From contig NZ_DAXS01000081.1 in the NCBI RefSeq assembly GCF_002506515.1, forward strand, positions 431 to 8,308: a DNA stretch of 7,878 nt, in the 5' to 3' direction. This DNA comes from Caldivirga sp. UBA161. GTDB lineage: Archaea > Thermoproteota > Thermoprotei > Thermoproteales > Thermocladiaceae. Under the pieces are notes generated by a model that saw only the letters and a program-made list of their open reading frames with translations, did no database searches and was not told where the DNA came from. Below are positions 1 through 6,395 of this stretch, piece by piece; position 1 is the stretch's first letter, and each line of letters starts with the position of its first letter. The translations under genes and the position numbers were made by a program.

Positions 1-1
1 A

Positions 2-199
2 AAGACTGCTAATGGGGTAGTTGGGCTTGAGTTCACTTACATAACTGTGGAAATTGAGGGTGCGGGTATGCTTGAGGCTGCCCCCATATCTAATGGGCTT
101 GAGATGCCGCTTATTGGTGTAAGAACTCTTGAGGGATTAGGATATAGGATAGATTCAACAACAGGTAGATTAGAAAAGATGGGGATTTACCTTCTTTAA
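2..199 (+). CDS. Clan AA (retropepsin-like) aspartyl protease, C-terminal part
   Basis: Only the last 65 codons lie in the window; the reading frame is open from the left edge to a TAA. The peptide has the typical end of the archaeal predicted aspartyl proteases (COG5550-like): a strand with a hydrophobic pattern (FTYITVEIEG), a run ending in MPLIGVRTLEGLGYRID, then STTGRLEK. This matches the family pattern 'LLGxxxLExLGLxxDPxTGRL', in which the family folds like half of a pepsin and works as a homodimer. The catalytic D-T/S-G motif would lie upstream, outside the window, so activity cannot be judged. The substrate is unknown. The decayed TnpB element on the other strand begins about 20 bases after the stop codon, so insertion happened just past this gene. 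Confidence 0.72.
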   Translation, partial: KTANGVVGLEFTYITVEIEGAGMLEAAPISNGLEMPLIGVRTLEGLGYRIDSTTGRLEKMGIYLL

Positions 200-218
200 A
201 ACATTCAGAGGCATATAG

Positions 219-456
219 CCTCCTCCCTGCCCTTGAGGGGTAGGGATTTCTCTGGGTCTTAGAGGTTACACTCCCTTTCACGATTTCTATTGCAGCCTAC
301 AATGAATGAGGCGTTTTTAACTATGCCTACTACTGTAAGCCTCATTATGCTTAATGCGCCATTTAGGCCAGCATGTAGCTTATAGCCTAAAGGACATGTT
401 ACCGTCCACCTCCTGGCTGGTGCATTACAGCCTAATATCATGCTATTTAGGTCCAT
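219..456 (-). mobile_element. Decayed IS200/IS605-type element: tnpB 3' end plus right-end hairpin
   Basis: On the minus strand a tnpB C-terminal remnant (456-259) is followed directly by a GC-rich hairpin. That hairpin uses CCCT/AGGG and CCC/GGG arms at plus-strand 225-245 and is followed on the minus strand by GGAGGAGG (plus-strand 219-226). Archaeal IS605-family right ends usually close with such a hairpin and GGAGGAGGTCA, and this part also forms the 3' scaffold of the omega RNA. Here GGAGGAGG is followed by CTATA rather than TCA, so the end is mutated or cut. No tnpA, no left end and no N-terminal tnpB sequence are visible; 457-515 holds the promoter of the next gene. The unit is a dead fragment. 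Confidence 0.65.
259..456 (-). pseudogene. tnpB: TnpB C-terminal fragment (RuvC III/zinc-finger region), inactive
   Basis: The 65-codon frame matches only the very end of a TnpB, which is normally about 370-430 residues long. The match is a Cys at residue 10, then TCPLGYKLHAGLNGALSIM, then a tail with SFIVGCNRNRE. In working TnpB proteins the corresponding stretch reads CP-G-H-x-LHAD-x-NGA-x-NI, where the D is the third RuvC catalytic residue. Here that position is Gly30 (codon GGC), and the usual His after CP-G is Tyr. The N-terminal RuvC I and II motifs are absent. The ATG at 456 is probably just an internal Met, because the frame stays open further upstream (GII before the Met). The assignment to TnpB rests on motif recognition, and loss of function is clear from the truncation alone. 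Confidence 0.7.
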
Positions 457-482
457 AATTATGCCTAAATTATTAAAGGGAA

Positions 483-491
483 TTTTTAAAT
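483..491 (+). promoter_or_regulatory. TATA box for the DUF1616 gene
   Basis: The A/T box TTTTTAAAT is centred about 29 bases before the ATG at 516, with a purine-rich AAAGGG just upstream as a possible BRE. No Shine-Dalgarno sequence lies before the ATG, so a leaderless transcript starting at or near the A of the ATG is the simplest reading. Confidence 0.55.
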
Positions 492-515
492 GTATTTAAC
501 TTTAACTTTAGATTA

Positions 516-1091
516 ATGGTTAATGAAGATGATGTTAAGGGCTTGCTGAAAAGCATGGATGGTATTAAATTGATTCAGGTAGTTGATGAGTTGGCCACTA
601 GGTTTAATGTAAGTAAGGGTGAGGTTGCGTTGATTTTACTTAAGATGAGGCTTAGGGGTGAGTTGACTTTTAGCCATTGCTCAAGCCCAGTGGGCTTCTT
701 AACATCAATTGATGCCTTAGCTTACTGGCTACTGGTGGTGGACTCCATATTAGCCTCATTACTAGCCCTCATTAACCTCAGTGGGCCATTAATTGAAGCC
801 CTTAGGGTAATCCTAGGTGTGCCGGCTTTCGTCTATGTACCAGGTTACGCTGTGCTTAAGGTTACTTACCCAATTAAGAAGCCCTTTAGGCCCATGGAAA
901 CTATGCTATTCTCCATTGGGTTAAGCCTAGCCTTAGTGGGCCTAATATCAACACTACTCACCCTAACAGTGGGCTTAACTGTGCAATCAGCCTTAGCCTC
1001 AATGATGCCATTAAACCTAGTATTATTAACCATAGGCTACTTAAGGGAGTTCAGAATTAAGGTTGAGGCGCTGCCTACTGATTGTTTTTAG
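516..1091 (+). CDS. DUF1616-family membrane protein with HTH-like N-terminus
   Basis: This is a 191-residue protein of unknown function. Residues about 7-52 have the rhythm of a small winged-helix or HTH domain (VVDELATRFNVSKGEVALIL, then RLRGELTF as a possible wing). Four membrane segments follow at roughly 65-86, 95-114, 130-152 and 158-176. The segment LGVPAFVYVPGYAVLK and the following ME-T-LFSIGLSLALVGL match the DUF1616 signature seen in archaeal membrane proteins ('GLPFVLFLPGYAL ... ERLALSFGLSLAL'). No catalytic residue stands out. The start is supported by the TATA box about 29 bases upstream. The coding region ends in TTTTTAG, a T-run that could help transcription stop. The regulator gene 75 bases downstream is on the same strand but has its own TATA box, so this is a neighbour and not clearly an operon partner. 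Confidence 0.72.
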   Translation: MVNEDDVKGLLKSMDGIKLIQVVDELATRFNVSKGEVALILLKMRLRGELTFSHCSSPVGFLTSIDALAYWLLVVDSILASLLALINLSGPLIEALRVILGVPAFVYVPGYAVLKVTYPIKKPFRPMETMLFSIGLSLALVGLISTLLTLTVGLTVQSALASMMPLNLVLLTIGYLREFRIKVEALPTDCF

Positions 1092-1141
1092 TAATTTACA
1101 TTAAATGAATTGAAGTTAAGTAAGCGTATGATGTGGGAAAT

Positions 1142-1149
1142 GCATAAAT
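1142..1149 (+). promoter_or_regulatory. TATA box for the wHTH gene
   Basis: CATAAATA is centred about 27 bases before the ATG at 1173 and only about 21 before the in-frame ATG at 1167. A leaderless transcript with normal archaeal spacing would therefore favour 1173 as the true start, which shortens the protein by two residues. Confidence 0.5.
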
Positions 1150-1166
1150 AAGGGTAATGCCATTAA

Positions 1167-1502
1167 ATGAGGATGAAGCCTACGGGTAACTCAACAATTA
1201 GGGGTTCATGCAGTAGGTTCAGTACGGTGGTTTGGTTGTTTGTTAATTCAAGGGGTGCTGAGGTTAGGTTTAGGATTATTGAGAAACTTAGGGAGAGGCC
1301 AATGAACATTAATCAATTAGCTAAGGAATTAAGTATGGATTATAAAACTATTAAATACCACTTAATGGTTCTTAATAAGTATGGCTTTGTTAATAGGGTT
1401 AATGGCAATTATGGTTCACCATATTATCTCTCCGATGAAGTTTTCAAGCATTGGAGTGAATTAATTCAAATCGTTAATAGTTATAAATCTTACAAGGGAT
1501 AA
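1167..1502 (+). CDS. ArsR-type winged helix-turn-helix transcriptional regulator
   Basis: This is a 111-residue DNA-binding protein. After a basic, low-complexity N-terminus (1-28) come helix 1 (about 31-42, EVRFRIIEKLRE), helix 2 (47-54, INQLAKEL), the recognition helix (58-70, DYKTIKYHLMVLNK) and a wing (72-88, with GFVNRV and YYLS). The order and the phrase 'NINQLAKELSMDYKTIKYHLMVL' are typical of archaeal ArsR/HTH_20-like repressors. No Cys or His pair suggests a metal sensor, so the ligand is unknown. The start could be ATG 1167 or, from TATA spacing, ATG 1173. Seven bases separate its stop from the start of the Cas4-like nuclease gene, so the two can be co-transcribed and the regulator may control the pair. 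That functional link is inference from spacing only. Confidence 0.8.
   Translation: MRMKPTGNSTIRGSCSRFSTVVWLFVNSRGAEVRFRIIEKLRERPMNINQLAKELSMDYKTIKYHLMVLNKYGFVNRVNGNYGSPYYLSDEVFKHWSELIQIVNSYKSYKG
1481..1488 (+). promoter_or_regulatory. TATA box inside the wHTH gene, driving the nuclease gene
   Basis: TTATAAAT, a near-consensus archaeal TATA box, is centred about 26 bases before the ATG at 1510. It lies within the last codons of the regulator gene. The spacing fits a leaderless transcript for the nuclease, so that gene may be transcribed both by readthrough from the regulator and by its own promoter. Confidence 0.55.
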
Positions 1503-1509
1503 TAGTGTA

Positions 1510-2373
1510 ATGGAGTTTACTAATCAAGCACCTGAATTAACTATCATTGAGGGTAAGCCTATTCTTAAGTGGGGTGAGGCAAGTTACCTAATCCCAAGGC
1601 TTAAGCACGGTGCCTTATTTCTAATGGTTAATCAATTGGCTGTTCAATTAAGGTTCTGTGAGTACAGGATTCACTTAGATTTCACTAAGGGTAGGGTTAT
1701 TGGTAATGAGGCTGTTGATGGATTATATGAGCATGCTAGGCAATTCGGCAGTATTGCTGATGAATTCAGCCTTGAGCCAGGCTGGGATCCAGTGGTTGTT
1801 AATAGGGGTGAGGAGGGGGTTTCCTTCTTCAACATGAGGATGAGGAACTGGATAGGTAAGGCCGACTTCACTAAACCCTACGTTGAGGAGAGGAGTGTGG
1901 TGGTGTTGATTAAGGGCGTACCAGTATTGGGCTTACCCGACTTAATAATCAATAGGGATGGTAAGCCATGGTTAATTATCGAGCTTAAGACAACCAATAG
2001 GGCCAGTAGGCTTGGATTCATTGAACCAAGGGAGGCTTACCAAGTTGAGGCATATTACCACTTCCTTAGGATGATGGGGCTTGGGGTTGAGGGAGCCATT
2101 GTGGTTAAGTTAATTAGGGGTAGTGGGGTTAAGGTTATTGACTACGTTGATGCCTTAATTAGGGCATTCACCAACGGGGTTAACTATAGTAGGTTAGGTA
2201 ATGGGATAAGCATGCATGTTGTTAAGGTTAGGGATGCTTCAGAATTCATGAAGGAGACGGAGCAGGCTGTGGATTATTGGTTAGGACTCAGGAATGCCGT
2301 TGCAAGCCCAAGTCCAGGTAAGTGTAGGGTATGTGACCATAGGTTGCATTGCCCATACAGCTTATCTAGCTGA
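1510..2373 (+). CDS. Cas4/RecB-like PD-(D/E)XK nuclease with four-cysteine Fe-S motif
   Basis: This 287-residue protein carries the full set of RecB-type nuclease motifs. They are DGLYEHA with His75 (motif I), GLPDLI with Asp144, IIELKTT with Glu158 and Lys160 as the D...ExK core, and AYQVEAYYHF with Gln178 and Tyr182 as the QxxxY motif. Cys50 (RFCEYRIH) and a C-terminal CRVCDHRLHC (Cys272, Cys275, Cys281; C-x2-C-x5-C) give the four ligands of a Cas4-type 4Fe-4S cluster. It is expected to cut single-stranded DNA ends with divalent metal in the cytoplasm. At 287 residues it is longer than typical Cas4 (about 170-210); the extra length lies between motif I and the catalytic core. No cas1, cas2 or CRISPR array is in the window, so it is a stand-alone family member and a role in repair is as likely as adaptation. 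Its 3' end overlaps the GH57 gene tail to tail by 12 bases. Confidence 0.85.
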   Translation: MEFTNQAPELTIIEGKPILKWGEASYLIPRLKHGALFLMVNQLAVQLRFCEYRIHLDFTKGRVIGNEAVDGLYEHARQFGSIADEFSLEPGWDPVVVNRGEEGVSFFNMRMRNWIGKADFTKPYVEERSVVVLIKGVPVLGLPDLIINRDGKPWLIIELKTTNRASRLGFIEPREAYQVEAYYHFLRMMGLGVEGAIVVKLIRGSGVKVIDYVDALIRAFTNGVNYSRLGNGISMHVVKVRDASEFMKETEQAVDYWLGLRNAVASPSPGKCRVCDHRLHCPYSLSS

Positions 2374-4173
2374 GTCATCATTAGGTGGATCCCTATTACC
2401 GTAAGTAACGTTAAGGGTTATGTAGGACTGTAGGTAAATGTAGTTACCTGAGGTTACAAATATAGGTACCATATAGGAGCCGGCTAACCTAGGCGTTATT
2501 GTGCATTTAATCCTTGAAGAACCAGGCTGGATCACAGCATCCACTTGAGCGTCCAAGCAAATTAACCTGAATTTAACGTTAACCCCCATGTCATTGTCGA
2601 ACTCCAATTCAAGCTCAATAGGCCTATTAATTAAACCCCTATAAACCTCCCTTAGAGACCTCATGGCAATCTTGAATCTTGAATCCAGGATTCTGCGGAG
2701 CTCATTAATCCAGTGGTTGATTAGGTCTGGGTTCCAGAATTCAGCCCACCAGAAGTCGCTGTCTAATGCGTGCCATAGGGCATACCTAGCCTCATTAATC
2801 TTACCACCTAATGCATCCTCAAGCCCCCTCAAATACCTATAGGAGTCAATAACTTTAACCCAATGCTCAGCATGCTCCCTCCTTTCCCCATCCCACTTAG
2901 TGAACCCCCCTAGCCATGATGTTGTGGGTACGTATGTTATGTTCCTCCTCGCCATGTTAACTTGACTAAGCCTAACAGTCTCAATAATGCCTAATTCCTG
3001 CATCCTACTGAGGTATGAGTAGAATTTATCAAGCATTAAACCAACCATGGCTGGGGTCTTGGACATTGCTATGAAGTTCTCCCCATCAAGGGCAATAACC
3101 ACTAACTCACCATTAGCCTCAATAATGGACCTACTAAGCATAGCGGCAAGCTTTATGGCTGTTCTTTCATCAGGGATATTATTCTGGAAGGATAAAATAT
3201 TACTCAGCCTCTCATCCCTAAAGAATACAGTTAACCTACCACCCAGGCTATAGGGTTCGTAGATGCTTCCCTTATCCCCCTGAACTCCAGGAAAGTGATT
3301 GCCACCATCAAGTACTGTGTAGCCGACTCCATGCTTCTCATATACGTCAAGCAGCTCCATACTCCACGCCATTTCAGGGGTCCAAACACCAGCAGGATTA
3401 ACACCTAGGGTACTTCTAGTAACCTCAATACCTACCCCCAATTCCTCATCAATGACGTCAACCATCTCGTACCTTGATGCCAAGTAACCCAGTATTGTGT
3501 GGGCATAAACGCTTGATAATACGTCTAATTGACCCCTATTAGCCTGAACCCTATACATGTCGAGTACCTTAGCCACAGCGTTAACTTCACCACTACCCTT
3601 TGCATGAACCTCACCATTAATGAGCGTATAGCCCTTCTCAATCGCATCAACCCACTGCTTAAGTAAGCTTGGAGATAGGTGAATATTCACCTTAACTCCA
3701 CTGTACTTGTCATTAAGGAAGGCGTGGAATAAGTATGGGCCACCGTTGAAGAATGGCGCCATAACCGGGGCGTGAACATACCTAAAGGCCCAATCCGCGT
3801 AATACCTACCATCACTCATGTACCATGGGGGTTGATGCATGTGGTACACTAAGGCCAATTTAACGGGCCTTCCCCCCTCAATAACCCTCACCTTAATTGA
3901 CTCAGTGAATTTACTGCCCCCAGCATTACCATTAAGCCTAACAACCCAAAGCCCAGGCTCATTCACGGTGAATGATGCATTAACTGTAGTTACTTCACCA
4001 GGTAGGGCTAGGGCTGAACCCACCCATGAGTCAACATGCCTACCCTCCAGTAGGTACTCGAGGCTTAGGTTAACGTTTATTGATGAGGATGAATCATTAA
4101 TTAACCTAACCTTAACCCCAACCCCATCCCCAACCTTATGCACTGGGCTATCAACATCAAGTAAAGCCCTCAC
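2362..4173 (-). CDS. Glycoside hydrolase family 57 (amylase/amylopullulanase-like), cytoplasmic
   Basis: This 603-residue enzyme probably acts on alpha-glucans with retention of configuration. Residues 1-98 form an Ig-like/CARDB-type beta domain (alternating strands, ending SIKVRV). The GH57 barrel starts with ALVYHMHQP (His111 to Pro115, motif 1). Motif 2 is near YAHTIL (His225). Motif 3 is GVWTPEMAW with Glu267 as the likely nucleophile. Motif 4 is ALDGEN with Asp363 as the likely acid/base. The central stretch (LSPSLLKQW, VFFRDERLSNILSF) resembles amylopullulanase-type GH57 enzymes. A beta-rich domain follows from about residue 515 to the end. The start is GTG, supported by a TATA box about 26 bases upstream; the in-frame TAG at 4195-4197 leaves no room for a signal peptide, so the enzyme appears to be cytoplasmic. 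Exact substrate (starch, pullulan or glucan transfer) cannot be read from the sequence. It diverges from taw1. Confidence 0.88.
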   Translation of the reverse strand: MRALLDVDSPVHKVGDGVGVKVRLINDSSSSINVNLSLEYLLEGRHVDSWVGSALALPGEVTTVNASFTVNEPGLWVVRLNGNAGGSKFTESIKVRVIEGGRPVKLALVYHMHQPPWYMSDGRYYADWAFRYVHAPVMAPFFNGGPYLFHAFLNDKYSGVKVNIHLSPSLLKQWVDAIEKGYTLINGEVHAKGSGEVNAVAKVLDMYRVQANRGQLDVLSSVYAHTILGYLASRYEMVDVIDEELGVGIEVTRSTLGVNPAGVWTPEMAWSMELLDVYEKHGVGYTVLDGGNHFPGVQGDKGSIYEPYSLGGRLTVFFRDERLSNILSFQNNIPDERTAIKLAAMLSRSIIEANGELVVIALDGENFIAMSKTPAMVGLMLDKFYSYLSRMQELGIIETVRLSQVNMARRNITYVPTTSWLGGFTKWDGERREHAEHWVKVIDSYRYLRGLEDALGGKINEARYALWHALDSDFWWAEFWNPDLINHWINELRRILDSRFKIAMRSLREVYRGLINRPIELELEFDNDMGVNVKFRLICLDAQVDAVIQPGSSRIKCTITPRLAGSYMVPIFVTSGNYIYLQSYITLNVTYGNRDPPNDDSAR

Positions 4174-4194
4174 GTTAATCAGTTTAATGAAACC

Positions 4195-4202
4195 CTATAT
4201 AA
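4195..4202 (-). promoter_or_regulatory. TATA box for the GH57 gene
   Basis: On the minus strand TTATATAG is centred about 26 bases before the GTG at 4173 and is preceded by the purine-rich GGAAAGG as BRE. This is the expected position for a leaderless transcript and it decides the GTG start. Confidence 0.65.
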
Positions 4203-4286
4203 CCTTTCCGCGTATAATAAGGATTCTAGGGGATAGAATAGGCAGTAATGAGTAACTGCGCGTATTTTTAGGGGTATTAAGAAAAC

Positions 4287-4294
4287 TTTATAAC
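4287..4294 (+). promoter_or_regulatory. TATA box for taw1
   Basis: TTTATAAC is centred about 26.5 bases before the ATG at 4317, with GAAAAC upstream as BRE. There is no Shine-Dalgarno sequence; a leaderless transcript is expected. The out-of-frame ATG at 4313 runs into a stop within a few codons. Confidence 0.68.
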
Positions 4295-4316
4295 TTAATA
4301 TTAAGCCTTAGGATGT

Positions 4317-5393
4317 ATGGAGAACACTGAGGTTAAGGTTAAGTTGAGGTACCATGAGTTCGCTGAGGGTAGGATTAGGATTAGCCTTGATGCATTACCC
4401 ATGCTTAAAAAGGCCCATTATGGAGTCTATGGGCATGCAACCGTTGAGCTATGCCACTGGACTAAGAGCGCCTTAATAGGTGGGCCAAGTTGCTACAAGG
4501 TTAAATTCTACGGTGCCCCAGTGGGTGGTTCACATAGGTGTGTTGAAATGGGGCCTGTGGGTATGATGTGTAGTAATAAGTGCGTTTACTGTTGGAGGCC
4601 GTCAGAGTCCTTTGACCCCTATGAGCCAATGAGCGAGGAGGTTATGGATCCTGTAGACATGGTTAATGGCATACTTAAGGAGAGGAGGAGGTTACTATCA
4701 GGTTACTTTGGTCATGCTAAGAGTAGTAGAGTTAAGGTTAATGAGGCCCTTCAACCAACGCACTGGGCTATTTCACTCTCAGGGGAGCCTACAATGTACC
4801 CTAGGTTACCTGAACTCATAAAGTACATTAAGTCACTACCAAGCACTAAGTCAGTCTTCCTAGTGACTAATGGGCTTTACCCTGAGATGATTGAGAGGCT
4901 TTGGCATGAGGACGCATTACCAACTCAACTATACCTAAGCCTAAACGCCCCCAATAAGGAATTATTCCTGAAGATAGCTAACCCGGTGCTTCATAGGGAT
5001 GATGCCTGGGAGAGGGTGTTGAGGAGCCTTGAATTATTAGCCAAGATACCCACCAGGACTGTGGTTAGGATAACTTTAATTAAGGGCTGGAATACTAGTA
5101 GTGAATTACTGGATCAATTCGCCGAGGTGTTAAGCATAGGTAATCCACACTTCATTGAGCCTAAATCATACATGCACCTAGGCCACTCAGTGTATAAGCT
5201 TAGTAAATTTAACATGCTTAGGCATGAGGAGGTTAAGGAATGGAGCCTAAGCCTACTGAAGGCCCTTAACTCAAGGGGCTTAAGGTACATCTTCATGGAT
5301 GAGGACCCCAATTCAAGGATAACTGTACTGCAGAACATGGGGAGGTACGTTGATAGGTGGATTGAGAAGCCAAGTAATGAAACTAACCCTTAG
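4317..5393 (+). CDS. taw1: tRNA 4-demethylwyosine synthase Taw1 (radical SAM)
   Basis: This 358-residue enzyme converts N1-methylguanosine at position 37 of tRNA-Phe to 4-demethylwyosine (imG-14) using pyruvate as carbon donor and S-adenosylmethionine, in the cytoplasm. The radical-SAM cluster motif is MCSNKCVYCW (Cys85, Cys89, Cys92; C-x3-C-x2-C). The second, pyruvate-binding 4Fe-4S cluster is supplied by Cys46, Cys59 and Cys75 (ELCHW, PSCYK, HRCVEM), as expected for the family. Further family marks are WRPSESFDPYEP, ISLSGEPTMYP, YLSLNAPN, TLIKGWN and the FIEPKSYMHLG region that lines the active site. Length and domain order match archaeal Taw1; the FMN domain of eukaryotic TYW1 is absent. 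The spacing between the second and third cluster cysteines (15 residues) looks slightly longer than in methanogen Taw1. Its end overlaps the next gene, convergent, by 11 bases. Confidence 0.93.
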   Translation: MENTEVKVKLRYHEFAEGRIRISLDALPMLKKAHYGVYGHATVELCHWTKSALIGGPSCYKVKFYGAPVGGSHRCVEMGPVGMMCSNKCVYCWRPSESFDPYEPMSEEVMDPVDMVNGILKERRRLLSGYFGHAKSSRVKVNEALQPTHWAISLSGEPTMYPRLPELIKYIKSLPSTKSVFLVTNGLYPEMIERLWHEDALPTQLYLSLNAPNKELFLKIANPVLHRDDAWERVLRSLELLAKIPTRTVVRITLIKGWNTSSELLDQFAEVLSIGNPHFIEPKSYMHLGHSVYKLSKFNMLRHEEVKEWSLSLLKALNSRGLRYIFMDEDPNSRITVLQNMGRYVDRWIEKPSNETNP

Positions 5394-6312
5394 TGTAATT
5401 CTCAAGGGCACTAATTAAATATGGATTAAACACAACACCAAAGGTATTATCATTCCAAGCCCAGATGCCGATGAAGCCTGGGTGAAGGCTACTGGTTAAT
5501 TCGCCTAATACCTGACTCATATATATTGACGGTGCAGTGCAGTTCCAAGTGAACTTCACGTTCCAGTTGGCCGGCTGAATGTATGCTTTTTCATCACAGT
5601 ACCTGAACCCAACCTCACCAACCATTATGTTGAATCCACTTGACTTAAGAACCCTAAGATTATTAATTAAGTACCCTGGAACAGTAACCACACCATTTAC
5701 GTATTTGTAATCCCAAATATCATAACCAACTAGGGTTAAGTTAGCCTCCTTAGCTAAGGCTGAGACATCATTAACGTTCTCACCATCACTAGCATAGTAG
5801 AAGAAGTTAGCCTCAGGGAATTCAGCCTTGAGTTCGCCGTAAATCTTAACCATACTCCCCCTACATGTCGCATTAGCCACGCAGTCAGCCTCCTCGCTGA
5901 AGCCTATGTAGAAGCCCCTACCACTTGGATTAATCTTCTTCAAGCCCTGTACTATGAATTGAGGAACATTAATGTAATCTAAAGTCCCCCTCCACCTGTA
6001 TGATGGTTGGTAGATTTCGCAGAAAATATTAATGAAGACTGGCCTATCTTCATTAACGTATTGTTGAATAGTGTAGAGGGCCCAGTTTATCCATATCATT
6101 GATGCTTGAGGATCATTACATTGATAAGCCAACACAACACCCGGTATAGCCCATGATGGTACAGTATAATTGCCAGCCCCCCAAGGCGTAATCCACAGTA
6201 TTAACCTAGCTTTACCAGTTGATGAGGTTGAATGATTCACTAGTAATATAGCTAAAATTACGGTTATAAGTATTACAGCTAAGATCACGGTTAATGCAGT
6301 TAACTTGGGCAT
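5383..6312 (-). CDS. Membrane-anchored extracellular protein, TIM-barrel glycosidase-like
   Basis: This is a 309-residue protein I cannot assign to a named family. Residues 5-25 are a strongly hydrophobic signal or anchor helix after MPK, so the rest lies outside the membrane. The outer part has six cysteines (65, 98, 144, 150, 239, 258) that could make three disulfides, and six N-x-S/T sequons (Asn26, 48, 147, 191, 257, 305). Strand-like segments with acidic ends recur as in a beta/alpha barrel: PVFINIFCEIY, GFYIGFSEEAD (Glu140/141), FFYYASDGEN, TLVGYDIWDY, FNIMVGEVGFRY (Glu233) and GFIGIWAWND. A glycosidase of clan GH-A type, with acid/base near Glu140 and nucleophile Glu233, would place its residues this way; this is inference. 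An AT-rich box 22-25 bases before the ATG supports the start. It could instead be a catalytically dead sugar-binding barrel. Confidence 0.72.
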   Translation of the reverse strand: MPKLTALTVILAVILITVILAILLVNHSTSSTGKARLILWITPWGAGNYTVPSWAIPGVVLAYQCNDPQASMIWINWALYTIQQYVNEDRPVFINIFCEIYQPSYRWRGTLDYINVPQFIVQGLKKINPSGRGFYIGFSEEADCVANATCRGSMVKIYGELKAEFPEANFFYYASDGENVNDVSALAKEANLTLVGYDIWDYKYVNGVVTVPGYLINNLRVLKSSGFNIMVGEVGFRYCDEKAYIQPANWNVKFTWNCTAPSIYMSQVLGELTSSLHPGFIGIWAWNDNTFGVVFNPYLISALENYTKG

Positions 6313-6327
6313 GCGTTAACTAATATT

Positions 6328-6340
6328 AAATATAATTTAA
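6328..6340 (-). promoter_or_regulatory. AT-rich TATA region for the extracellular protein gene
   Basis: On the minus strand the run TTAAATTATATTT lies about 16-28 bases before the ATG at 6312. Several overlapping 8-mers in it could serve as TATA box, so the exact centre is uncertain (22-25 bases from the start). No Shine-Dalgarno sequence is present. Confidence 0.45.
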
Positions 6341-6395
6341 CAATTACGGTCCCTTCAGCCAAAAAGCACTGAACCATTTCACTATCAAGGTAACC

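Noticed and set aside
1671..1871. Minus-strand open frame inside the nuclease gene
   Set aside because: It lies antisense to the well-supported Cas4-like gene and its peptide shows no domain pattern.
1510..2373. Cas4-like gene as part of a CRISPR-Cas locus
   Set aside because: No direct-repeat array, cas1, cas2 or effector gene is visible in the window, so only a stand-alone nuclease can be claimed.
3047..3253. Plus-strand open frame inside the GH57 gene
   Set aside because: It is the antisense image of conserved GH57 motifs and has no promoter of its own.
3839..4255. Plus-strand 138-codon open frame opposite the GH57 start
   Set aside because: The peptide is Thr/Ser/Pro/Leu-rich without domain features, as expected for the antisense of this coding region, and it runs across the GH57 promoter.
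5114..5338. Minus-strand open frame inside taw1
   Set aside because: It is antisense to conserved Taw1 sequence and shows no signs of its own coding function.
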